Assembly (NCBI GenBank): GCA_945952425.1
Contig: CAMFIX010000241.1
Coordinates: 1 to 5,329, forward strand
DNA length: 5,329 bases
Source of the DNA: an uncultured Pseudorhodobacter sp.
Lineage (GTDB): Bacteria > Pseudomonadota > Alphaproteobacteria > Rhodobacterales > Rhodobacteraceae
Direction of reading: 5' to 3'
The notes under the pieces were generated by a model that had not been told where the DNA came from, did no database searches, and worked only from the letters and a program-made list of their open reading frames with translations. Both the position numbers and the translations under genes were made by a program. Below are positions 1 through 5,329 of the stretch, piece after piece. Numbering within the stretch: the stretch's first letter is position 1; the number at the start of each line of letters is the position of its first letter.

Positions 1-24
1 AAACGGCGGTGGCAAAGAAACGGC

Positions 25-28
25 GGGA
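25..28 (+). promoter_or_regulatory. Putative ribosome binding site of ftsZ
   Basis: GGGA lies 8 bases before the ATG at 37, a normal Shine-Dalgarno distance though the match is short. No other ATG, GTG or TTG in this frame exists between the window edge and 37, so the site supports the start used for ftsZ. The first 36 bases are too short to tell whether they contain the end of ftsA, the usual upstream neighbour. Confidence 0.5.
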
Positions 29-36
29 CACGGATC

Positions 37-1584
37 ATGGCTTTGAATCTCTCGGTCGATGCAGTGCATGAGGAACTGAAGCCGCGCATCACGGTCTTCG
101 GCGTCGGTGGCGCCGGGGGCAATGCGGTCAACAACATGATCGAAAAGGCGCTGGAAGGCGTCGAATTCGTCGTGGCGAACACCGATGCGCAGGCGCTGCA
201 GCAAAGCCGGGCGGGCAACAAGATCCAGATCGGGTTGAAGGTCACTGAAGGGCTCGGCGCGGGCGCCCGTCCTTCGGTCGGCGCGGCGGCGGCCGAGGAA
301 AGCATCGAGCAGATCGTCGATCACCTGGCGGGCGCGCATATGTGCTTCATCACCGCGGGCATGGGCGGCGGCACCGGCACCGGCGCGGCGCCCATCATCG
401 CGCAAGCGGCGCGCGAGCTGGGGGTTCTGACCGTCGGCGTCGTGACCAAGCCCTTCCAGTTCGAGGGCAACAAGCGGATGCGCCAGGCCGAAGAGGGGAT
501 CGAGGCCCTGCAGAAGGTCGTCGATACGCTGATCGTCATCCCGAACCAGAACCTGTTCCGCCTGGCGAACGAGCGCACCACCTTTACCGAGGCCTTCGCC
601 ATGGCCGATGACGTGCTCTATCAAGGCGTCAAGGGCGTGACCGATCTGATGGTGCGCCCGGGTCTCATCAACCTCGACTTCGCCGACGTCCGCGCGGTGA
701 TGGACGAGATGGGCAAGGCGATGATGGGCACGGGCGAGGCCTCGGGCCAGGACCGCGCCGTGCAGGCGGCCGAAAAGGCCATCGCCAACCCGCTCCTGGA
801 CGAAATCAGCCTGAACGGCGCCAAGGGCGTGCTGATCAACATCACCGGCGGCTATGACCTGACGCTGTTCGAACTCGACGAAGCCGCGAATATCATCCGC
901 GAAAAAGTCGATCCCGATGCGAATATCATCGTCGGCTCCACCCTGGACCCGACCTTGGACGGCACCCTGCGGGTTTCGGTCGTCGCCACCGGCATCGACC
1001 TGAAGGCCAAGGCCGAGGCGCCGACCCGCCGTTCGGTGACCGAGGCCGCCAAGCCCTTCGCGCCCCAGCCGCAAGCCCGTCCGGCGCCCGAGCCGATGAC
1101 CCTGACCCAACCGGCCTTCGAGCCCGCGCCTGAGCCCGCCTTCCGCGCGGCCGCCCCCGCACCGCAGCCCGAGCCGGTCGAGGAAGTGGACGAAATGCCC
1201 GCCCCGGCCTATCGCCCCGCCCCCGAGCAGCGCCCCGTCGCCGCGCGTGAGCCCGATGCCGCCAACTTCATCGCCCCGCGTCCGCGTGCGACCGGCACCC
1301 CCTCGCCCGAGGCCATGGCGCGCCTGCAGGCCGCCGTGTCGAAAACCCCGGCCGCGCCCGTTGCGCGCCCCGCGGCCCCGGCGCCGAAGCCCGCCGCCAA
1401 GGCCCCGGTGGCCGAGCGTCCGCGCTTTGGCATCGGCAGCCTGATCAACCGGATGGCCGGCGCCCAGGCCGAGGCCGCGCCCGCGCGCCAGCAACCGGCC
1501 CCCGCCTATGACGAGGAAAACGAGCCCTCGACCGATCAGGACCGGATGGAAATTCCGGCCTTCTTGCGCCGTCAGGCGAACTGA
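37..1584 (+). CDS. ftsZ: Cell division protein FtsZ
   Basis: FtsZ is the cytoplasmic tubulin homologue that binds GTP, polymerises into the Z-ring at midcell and recruits the divisome. The 515-residue product shows the glycine-rich nucleotide loop FGVGGAGGNA (21-30), the tubulin signature GGGTGTG (110-116), and the T7 synergy loop NLDFAD (212-217) with the two catalytic aspartates D214 and D217, so an active GTPase is expected. The globular core ends near residue 320. A long Pro/Ala/Glu-rich, probably disordered linker of about 180 residues follows, interrupted by the less repetitive segments 407-433 and 463-475. The carboxy-terminal peptide EIPAFLRRQAN (505-515) is the docking site for membrane tethers such as FtsA in this family. 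At 515 residues it is much longer than E. coli FtsZ (383), all of the excess being linker, which is usual for alphaproteobacteria. The start is set by GGGA at 25-28 and the family-typical amino terminus. A strong terminator follows, so this is probably the last gene of its transcription unit. Identity is certain. Confidence 0.98.
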   Translation: MALNLSVDAVHEELKPRITVFGVGGAGGNAVNNMIEKALEGVEFVVANTDAQALQQSRAGNKIQIGLKVTEGLGAGARPSVGAAAAEESIEQIVDHLAGAHMCFITAGMGGGTGTGAAPIIAQAARELGVLTVGVVTKPFQFEGNKRMRQAEEGIEALQKVVDTLIVIPNQNLFRLANERTTFTEAFAMADDVLYQGVKGVTDLMVRPGLINLDFADVRAVMDEMGKAMMGTGEASGQDRAVQAAEKAIANPLLDEISLNGAKGVLINITGGYDLTLFELDEAANIIREKVDPDANIIVGSTLDPTLDGTLRVSVVATGIDLKAKAEAPTRRSVTEAAKPFAPQPQARPAPEPMTLTQPAFEPAPEPAFRAAAPAPQPEPVEEVDEMPAPAYRPAPEQRPVAAREPDAANFIAPRPRATGTPSPEAMARLQAAVSKTPAAPVARPAAPAPKPAAKAPVAERPRFGIGSLINRMAGAQAEAAPARQQPAPAYDEENEPSTDQDRMEIPAFLRRQAN

Positions 1585-1586
1585 AC

Positions 1587-1603
1587 CAATCCTTCACGGA
1601 TTG
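1587..1603 (+). other. Small hairpin just after the ftsZ stop codon
   Basis: CAATCC (1587-1592) and GGATTG (1598-1603) form a perfect 6-bp stem with the 5-base loop TTCAC. It begins 3 bases after the ftsZ stop and ends 4 bases before the strong terminator stem, giving two tandem hairpins. It may help termination or protect the 3' end of the ftsZ message. A 6-bp stem can arise by chance, so its function is an inference. Confidence 0.35.
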
Positions 1604-1607
1604 TTAC

Positions 1608-1638
1608 ACCGGGGTGGCTTGCCACCCCGGTTTTGTTT
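1608..1638 (+). terminator. Rho-independent terminator after ftsZ
   Basis: A perfect 10-bp, mostly G/C stem is formed by ACCGGGGTGG (1608-1617) and CCACCCCGGT (1622-1631) around the tetraloop CTTG, followed at once by the T-rich tract TTTTGTTT (1631-1638). This is a textbook intrinsic terminator 24 bases after the ftsZ stop, and it should separate ftsZ transcription from lpxC. On the opposite strand the stem lacks a good T tract, so it reads as one-directional. Confidence 0.88.
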
Positions 1639-1697
1639 CATTTTCAAGGCGCTTTGGCAGGTTTCGCACCCTGTTACACAGAGACATAAAAGGTGAG

Positions 1698-1725
1698 TTG
1701 CCTGCGCTGCAGCTGCATCCTAAAT
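1698..1725 (+). promoter_or_regulatory. Candidate promoter for lpxC (weak)
   Basis: TTGCCT (1698-1703) resembles a sigma-70 -35 box. CTAAAT (1720-1725), 16 bases further on, could serve as an imperfect -10. Because the ftsZ terminator lies upstream, lpxC needs its own promoter somewhere in 1640-1790, and this is the best pair I can see. Transcription would start near 1732, leaving a leader of about 60 bases to the GTG at 1793. The -10 match is poor, so the exact position is uncertain; another A/T-rich candidate is CATAAA at 1685-1690. Confidence 0.33.
1708..1717. repeat. 10-bp perfect palindrome upstream of lpxC
   Basis: TGCAGCTGCA is identical to its reverse complement and lies in the spacer of the candidate lpxC promoter. 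Such a position suits a repressor operator, but no known regulator site is recognised and short palindromes occur by chance in GC-rich DNA. The rest of the gene-free stretch between ftsZ and lpxC holds the two hairpins described above and an 8-base direct repeat TGTTACAC (1602-1609 and 1672-1679); nothing else was seen. Confidence 0.35.
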
Positions 1726-1781
1726 GAAACCCAACCGATGGCGGGCCGTTGAATATCCGCCACAAGACTTGGGCAAGCAGC

Positions 1782-1786
1782 AGAGG
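1782..1786 (+). promoter_or_regulatory. Ribosome binding site deciding the lpxC start
   Basis: AGAGG is a good Shine-Dalgarno core placed 6 bases before the GTG at 1793. The competing in-frame ATG at 1724 has no purine-rich site in front of it. This is the main nucleotide evidence for the shorter LpxC protein. Confidence 0.7.
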
Positions 1787-1792
1787 CTCAGC

Positions 1793-2713
1793 GTGCAAAA
1801 TACGGTGAAATCTCCGGTGACCTTCGAGGGGGTCGGGCTGCATTCCGGCCTGCCCGTCCGCATGGTCCTGCATCCCGCCGCCCCCGACAGCGGCATCCGC
1901 TTTCGGCGCAGCGATGTCACCGACCTCGACCCGGTGATCCGCGCCGCCTGGGACCAAGTCGTGCCCTCTTCGCTCTGCACCCTGGTCGCGAACGAAGACG
2001 GCGTCAGCGTCTCGACCATCGAACACATCATGGCGGCTCTGGCCGGTCTTGCCATCTGGAACGTCGAGATCGAAATCGACGGGCCGGAAGTTCCGATCAT
2101 GGACGGCTCCTCCGCCCCCTTCGTCGCCGCGATCCTGGAGAAGGGCATCGCCCGCATGGCGGCTCCGACCCGTGCGCTGCGGGTGCTGCGCGCGGTCGAG
2201 GTTCGGCAGGGCGAGGCCTGGGCTCGGCTGGAACCCGCCGACATGCTGGAGATCGACTTCCGCATCGACTTCGCCGACCCGGCGATCGGGGCGCAAAGCC
2301 GCGCGCTGAACATGGCCAACGGCGCCTTCGTGCGCGAGCTCTGCGACAGCCGCACCTTCTGCCGCCAGTCCGACGTGGATGCGATGCGCGAACAGGGCCT
2401 GGCCCTGGGCGGCACGCTCGACAATGCGGTGGTCTTCGACGGGGCCGAGATTCTCTCGCCCGGCGGGCTGCGCCATGCCGACGAACCCGTGCGCCACAAG
2501 ATGCTCGATGCTTTGGGCGACCTGGCCCTGGCCGGTGCGCCCTTGATGGCGCGCTATACCGGCAACCGCGCGGGCCATGCGATGACCAACCGCCTGCTGC
2601 GCGCGCTCTTCGCCATGCCCGGCGCGGTCGAGATGGACGACTGCGACGCCTTCGCCCGCGGCATGCTGCCCGGCGTCGGCGTGCACCGCGGCGGCCTGCA
2701 CTGGCTTGCCTGA
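1793..2713 (+). CDS. lpxC: UDP-3-O-acyl-N-acetylglucosamine deacetylase LpxC
   Basis: LpxC is the cytoplasmic zinc-dependent deacetylase that removes the acetyl group from UDP-3-O-acyl-GlcNAc, the committed step of lipid A synthesis. Numbered from the GTG start, the 306-residue product has the amino-terminal motif GVGLHSG (13-19), the first zinc-site motif STIEHIMAALAG (74-85; ligand H78, catalytic base E77), the substrate-loop motif PIMDGSSAPF (101-110), and HKMLDALGD (235-243) giving zinc ligands H235 and D239 plus conserved K236 and D243. The active-site histidine is H262 in GHAMTN. All key residues are present. I chose GTG 1793 because it has AGAGG at proper spacing, and because 306 residues matches the family (305 in E. 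coli) with VQNTVKS at the normal amino-terminal position. An in-frame ATG at 1724 would add 23 residues without family support or a binding site. The protein ends in HWLA and lacks the longer enterobacterial tail recognised by FtsH, so turnover may differ. Function is certain; the start is likely. Confidence 0.96.
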   Translation: MQNTVKSPVTFEGVGLHSGLPVRMVLHPAAPDSGIRFRRSDVTDLDPVIRAAWDQVVPSSLCTLVANEDGVSVSTIEHIMAALAGLAIWNVEIEIDGPEVPIMDGSSAPFVAAILEKGIARMAAPTRALRVLRAVEVRQGEAWARLEPADMLEIDFRIDFADPAIGAQSRALNMANGAFVRELCDSRTFCRQSDVDAMREQGLALGGTLDNAVVFDGAEILSPGGLRHADEPVRHKMLDALGDLALAGAPLMARYTGNRAGHAMTNRLLRALFAMPGAVEMDDCDAFARGMLPGVGVHRGGLHWLA

Positions 2714-2729
2714 GGCGCTGAAAGCCATT

Positions 2730-2758
2730 TTGCGCCCGCCATTTTTCTGTGCTAGGAC
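2730..2758 (+). promoter_or_regulatory. Candidate promoter for bamD-recN
   Basis: TTGCGC (2730-2735) as a -35-like box and TAGGAC (2753-2758), preceded by TGC, as a weak -10-like element are separated by 17 bases in the gap between lpxC and bamD. The A/T-rich run ATTTTTCT (2741-2748) stands out from the local GC-rich background. Transcription would begin near 2765, leaving about 45 bases of leader. The -10 match is poor, and read-through from lpxC is also possible because no intrinsic terminator with a T tract is visible between the two genes. Confidence 0.38.
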
Positions 2759-2769
2759 GGGGCAAAGCA

Positions 2770-2798
2770 GGGGGATAGCGCCCCCGGGATTTCGGGAA
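2770..2798 (+). promoter_or_regulatory. Foldable bamD leader with ribosome binding site
   Basis: GGGGG (2770-2774) can pair with CCCCC (2781-2785) around a 6-base loop. Alternatively CCCG (2783-2786) can pair with CGGG (2793-2796), which overlaps the likely Shine-Dalgarno sequence GGGAA (2794-2798). The two folds share bases and exclude each other. GGGAA is 8 bases from the GTG at 2807 and 11 from the ATG at 2810. The pairing is seen in the sequence; any effect on translation is inference. No T tract follows, so this is not a convincing lpxC terminator. Confidence 0.35.
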
Positions 2799-2809
2799 TT
2801 GACGCGGTG

Positions 2810-3649
2810 ATGGCAAGCAGGGCAGGGGCGGCAAAGGGTCTGGGCATGGCCTTGGTGCTGGTGCTTATGGCCTGCGCGCCGAAGGCTCCCGAACAGCAGG
2901 ATCTGTCGGGCTTCACCGCCGAGCAGATCTTCCAGAAGGGCGAGAGCGAATTGGCCGGCAAGGGCGGAGCCAAGGCCGCGCTGCCCTATTTCCAGGATGT
3001 CGAGCGGCTTTACCCCTATTCGGAATTCGCCAAGCGCGGCCTGATCATGCAGGCCTATACCCTGCACCAGAGCCGCAAATACGAAGAGGCCCGCGCCGCA
3101 GCCCAACGCTATGTCGACTTCTACCCCGCCGGGGAGGATATCGCCTATGCGCATTACCTGCTGGCCCTGTCCTATTACGACCAGATCGACGAGGTCGGTC
3201 GCGACCAGGGCCTGACCTTCCAGGCCCTGCAGGCGCTGCGCGTCGTGATCGAGCAATATCCCGACAGCGAATATGCCAAGTCGGCGATGATGAAATTCGA
3301 CCTCGCCTTCGACCATCTGGCCGCGAAGGAAATGGAGATCGGGCGCTATTACCTGCGCGGCGGGCATTACGCGGCCGCCTTGAACCGCTTCCGCACCGTG
3401 GTGCAGGATTACCAGACCACGACGCACACGGCCGAGGCTTTGGAGCGGATCGTCGAATGCTATCTGGGCCTTGGCCTGCCCGCCGAGGCGCAGACCGCGG
3501 GCGCGATCCTGGGCTATAACTACCAAAGCTCTCCCTTCTACCAGGACGCGTTCAACCTCTTGAAAAAGCAGGGCCTTTCGCCCGAGGCCAAGGGGACGGG
3601 CTGGCTTTCGACCATCTATCGCCAGATGATCAAGGGCGAATGGCTGTGA
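2810..3649 (+). CDS. bamD: Outer membrane assembly lipoprotein BamD
   Basis: BamD (also YfiO/ComL) is the essential periplasm-facing lipoprotein of the BAM complex, which works with BamA to fold and insert beta-barrel proteins into the outer membrane. The 279-residue product has a lipoprotein signal: basic R4 and K9, a hydrophobic stretch at 13-21, and the lipobox L19-M20-A21-C22, where C22 would be lipidated. Residue +2 is alanine, consistent with sorting to the outer membrane. The mature part looks like a series of TPR helices, roughly 36-68, 73-105, 112-150, 173-203 and 207-240, with the family-type turns RLYPYSEFAKRG (66-77) and EQYPDSEYAKSA (148-159). Size fits the family (E. coli 245, alphaproteobacterial forms slightly longer). 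A GTG directly before this ATG (2807) is an equally possible start and changes the protein by one residue. recN begins 9 bases after the stop, which suggests a bamD-recN unit. Identification is firm. Confidence 0.94.
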   Translation: MASRAGAAKGLGMALVLVLMACAPKAPEQQDLSGFTAEQIFQKGESELAGKGGAKAALPYFQDVERLYPYSEFAKRGLIMQAYTLHQSRKYEEARAAAQRYVDFYPAGEDIAYAHYLLALSYYDQIDEVGRDQGLTFQALQALRVVIEQYPDSEYAKSAMMKFDLAFDHLAAKEMEIGRYYLRGGHYAAALNRFRTVVQDYQTTTHTAEALERIVECYLGLGLPAEAQTAGAILGYNYQSSPFYQDAFNLLKKQGLSPEAKGTGWLSTIYRQMIKGEWL

Positions 3650-3658
3650 CCGCCTGAC

Positions 3659-5299
3659 ATGCTGCGGTCCCTGGAAATCCGCGATGTGCTGATCATCGAC
3701 CGGCTGGCGCTGGAATTTCAGCCTGGGCTGAATGTGCTGACCGGCGAGACCGGGGCGGGCAAGTCGATCCTTCTGGACGCTTTGGGCTTTGTTCTGGGCT
3801 GGCGCGGTCGGGCCGACCTGGTGCGGCAGGGCGCGGCGCAGGGCGAGGTGACGGCGGTCTTCGACCTGCCCCCCGGCCATCCGGCGCGCGCCGTGCTGGA
3901 GGCGGCCGGGATCGAGGCGAAGGACGAACTGATCCTGCGCCGGGTGAACGCCGCCGATGGGCGCAAGACGGCCTGGGTGAACGACCGCCGCGTCTCGGGC
4001 GAGGTCTTGCGCGACCTCTCCGACGGGCTGGTCGAGCTGCATGGCCAGCATGACGACCGCGGGCTGTTGAACCCGCGCGGGCATCGGTTGCTGCTGGACG
4101 CCTTTGCCGGGCTGGACATGGCCGCCTTGCGCGCGGCCTGGGGCGCGCGGCGGGCGGCGGAAGGCGCGCTGGCCGAGGCCGAGGCGCGCATCGCCGCGAT
4201 CCGGACCGAGGAAGAATGGCTGCGCCACGCGGTCTCCGAGCTCGACAAGCTGATGCCCGAGGCGGGCGAGGAGGCGCGGCTGGATGCCGAGCGCCGCCTG
4301 ATGCAAGGCGCCGCCCGCATCCGCGACGACATCGCCCGCGCCCATGCCATGCTGGGGCAGGGCGCCGAACCCGCCTTGCAAGAGGCGACGCGCTGGCTGG
4401 GCGGCGTCAGCGACAAGGCGGAGGGTCGGCTGGAGGCGCCTCTGGCCGCGCTGGAACGCGCGATGATCGAGCTGCAAGAGGCGCAATCGGGTGTCGAGGA
4501 TTGCCTGCAGGCCCTGGATTTCGACCCCGGCGCCCTGGAACGCGCCGAGGAGCGGCTGTTTGCCATCCGCGCTTTGGCCCGCAAGCATGGCGTGGCGCCC
4601 GACGCGCTTGGCCCCCATGCCGACACTTTGCGCGCCCGGTTGGAGACGCTGGACATGGGCGAGCGCGGGCTGATGAAGCTGCGCCAGGCGGTGAAGCTCG
4701 CCGAGGCCGATTACTCCGCCCGGGCCGCGGCGATGCGCGCCGCCCGCAGCGCCGCGGCAGAGCGGCTGGATGCGGCGATGGCGGCCGAGCTGGCTCCGCT
4801 GAAGATGGAACGCGCCGTGTTCCGCTCGGTCCTGAGCGAGGCGCCGCCGGGACCGGAGGGGATGGACGAGGTGACCTTCACCGTCGCGACCAACCCGGGC
4901 GCGCCGGCGGGGCCCTTGAACAAGATCGCCTCGGGCGGGGAATTGTCGCGGTTCCTTCTGGCCTTGAAAGTGTGCCTGACCGGCGGGGCCGAGGGGTTGA
5001 CGATGATCTTCGACGAGATCGACCGGGGCGTGGGTGGCGCCACGGCGGATGCGGTGGGGCGCAGACTCGCGGCGCTGGCTGCGGGGGCGCAGGTGCTGGT
5101 CGTGACCCATTCGCCGCAAGTGGCGGCCTTGGGTGGGCATCACTGGCGGGTGGAAAAGCGCGTGGAGGCGGGGGTGACGACCTCGACCGTCGTGCCGCTT
5201 GGGGCCGATGAGCGAGTCGAAGAGCTTGCGCGGATGCTGGCGGGGGATGTGATCTCCGACGCGGCCCGGGCAGCGGCGCGGGCGCTTTTGGGTCCGTGA
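3659..5299 (+). CDS. recN: DNA repair ATPase RecN
   Basis: RecN is a cytoplasmic SMC-like ATPase that acts early at DNA double-strand breaks, holding or aligning DNA for RecA-dependent repair. The 546-residue product (553 in E. coli) has a split ABC-type head. The first half carries Walker A GETGAGKS (29-36) and the Q-loop in ELHGQHDD (126-133). A helical, coiled-coil-rich middle, about 155-375, is dominated by Ala, Glu, Arg and Leu. The second half carries the signature SGGELSR (425-431), Walker B MIFDEID (449-455) with D452 and E453, the D-loop DRGVGG (455-460), and the switch histidine H484 in VVTHSPQ. All catalytic motifs are intact. The start puts Walker A at the family position, and an internal start would remove the first strand. 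No clear Shine-Dalgarno precedes it, and the 9-base gap after bamD suggests translational coupling. No LexA box of the alphaproteobacterial GTTC-N7-GTTC or GAAC-N7-GAAC kind was noticed upstream, so SOS control is not evident here. Confidence 0.97.
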   Translation: MLRSLEIRDVLIIDRLALEFQPGLNVLTGETGAGKSILLDALGFVLGWRGRADLVRQGAAQGEVTAVFDLPPGHPARAVLEAAGIEAKDELILRRVNAADGRKTAWVNDRRVSGEVLRDLSDGLVELHGQHDDRGLLNPRGHRLLLDAFAGLDMAALRAAWGARRAAEGALAEAEARIAAIRTEEEWLRHAVSELDKLMPEAGEEARLDAERRLMQGAARIRDDIARAHAMLGQGAEPALQEATRWLGGVSDKAEGRLEAPLAALERAMIELQEAQSGVEDCLQALDFDPGALERAEERLFAIRALARKHGVAPDALGPHADTLRARLETLDMGERGLMKLRQAVKLAEADYSARAAAMRAARSAAAERLDAAMAAELAPLKMERAVFRSVLSEAPPGPEGMDEVTFTVATNPGAPAGPLNKIASGGELSRFLLALKVCLTGGAEGLTMIFDEIDRGVGGATADAVGRRLAALAAGAQVLVVTHSPQVAALGGHHWRVEKRVEAGVTTSTVVPLGADERVEELARMLAGDVISDAARAAARALLGP

Positions 5300-5302
5300 G
5301 GG

Positions 5303-5329
5303 GTCCATGGCCCTGCAAGGGCCCTGGAC
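5303..5329 (+). terminator. Inverted repeat after recN, probable terminator cut by window end
   Basis: GTCCATGGCCCT (5303-5314) and AGGGCCCTGGAC (5318-5329) pair as a 12-bp stem with one mismatch (T5308/C5324) around the loop GCA. It begins 4 bases after the recN stop and its right arm ends at the last base of the window. Position and strength suggest an intrinsic terminator, but the T tract that would prove it lies beyond the edge. Confidence 0.55.

Noticed and set aside
1508..1696. A 62-codon + strand frame crossing the ftsZ end and the terminator.
   Set aside because: It overlaps conserved FtsZ carboxy-terminal coding in another frame and runs through the terminator stem, so it is not a credible small gene.
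2770..2785. GGGGG/CCCCC hairpin as an lpxC terminator.
   Set aside because: The stem is only 5 bp and is followed by GGGATTTCGGG rather than a T tract, so termination is not supported.
1720..2834. Two - strand frames of about 250 codons opposite lpxC.
   Set aside because: Both are antisense to an LpxC with all zinc and catalytic residues, and neither shows a recognisable domain or a plausible start region.
3500..3660. LexA-type SOS box upstream of recN.
   Set aside because: No GTTC-N7-GTTC or GAAC-N7-GAAC pair was seen near the recN start.
3718..4656. A 312-codon - strand frame opposite recN.
   Set aside because: Its Ser/Arg/Ala-rich composition and full overlap with a motif-complete RecN mark it as a shadow.
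4216..5211. A 331-codon + strand frame inside recN.
   Set aside because: It overlaps the intact coiled coil and the second ATPase half of recN, and its Arg/Gly/Ala-rich translation is typical of an out-of-frame GC-rich shadow.
1604..5308. An open frame of 1234 codons on the - strand running antisense to lpxC, bamD and recN.
   Set aside because: lpxC, bamD and recN all lie in the same + frame, and the antisense codons are the exact reverse complements of their codons. In that register an antisense stop appears only where a sense codon is TTA, CTA or TCA, which this very GC-rich genome avoids. The predicted protein is low in complexity (rich in Gln, Arg, His, Gly), shows no domain I recognise and spans three well-identified genes. 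It is a codon-bias artefact.

Overview
This is an ordinary, very GC-rich chromosomal segment from an alphaproteobacterium, most likely a member of the Rhodobacterales (Rhodobacter/Paracoccus-like). The inference rests on three things: the FtsZ amino terminus and its IPAFLRRQ-type carboxy-terminal peptide, the gene order ftsZ-lpxC-bamD-recN, and the strong G/C bias at third codon positions. The genus cannot be fixed from the sequence alone.

Layout, all on the + strand. ftsZ (37-1584) encodes the tubulin-like division GTPase and ends at a strong intrinsic terminator (1608-1638). A gene-free stretch of about 200 bases follows. It holds two tandem hairpins, a weak promoter candidate with a perfect 10-bp palindrome in its spacer, and the ribosome binding site of lpxC. 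lpxC (best start GTG 1793, end 2713) encodes the deacetylase that commits the cell to lipid A synthesis. A 96-base gap then carries a promoter candidate and a GC-rich foldable leader ahead of bamD (2810-3649), the lipoprotein of the outer-membrane beta-barrel assembly machine. recN (3659-5299), an SMC-like DNA double-strand-break repair ATPase, starts 9 bases after bamD and is probably co-transcribed and translationally coupled with it. The window ends in a large inverted repeat just after recN that looks like the start of another terminator.

How the genes relate: ftsZ closes a division/cell-wall cluster outside the left edge. lpxC and bamD both serve outer-membrane construction (lipid A and beta-barrel proteins), so Z-ring assembly and envelope growth are neighbours but appear to be separate transcription units. 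recN is functionally unrelated and seems to ride on the bamD transcript.

No new biological system, mobile element, CRISPR array, RNA gene or sign of recent transfer was found. The points worth a second look are small: the lpxC start, the possible lpxC promoter/operator, the alternative folds around the bamD ribosome binding site, the structured islands in the FtsZ linker, and the edge-truncated hairpin after recN.
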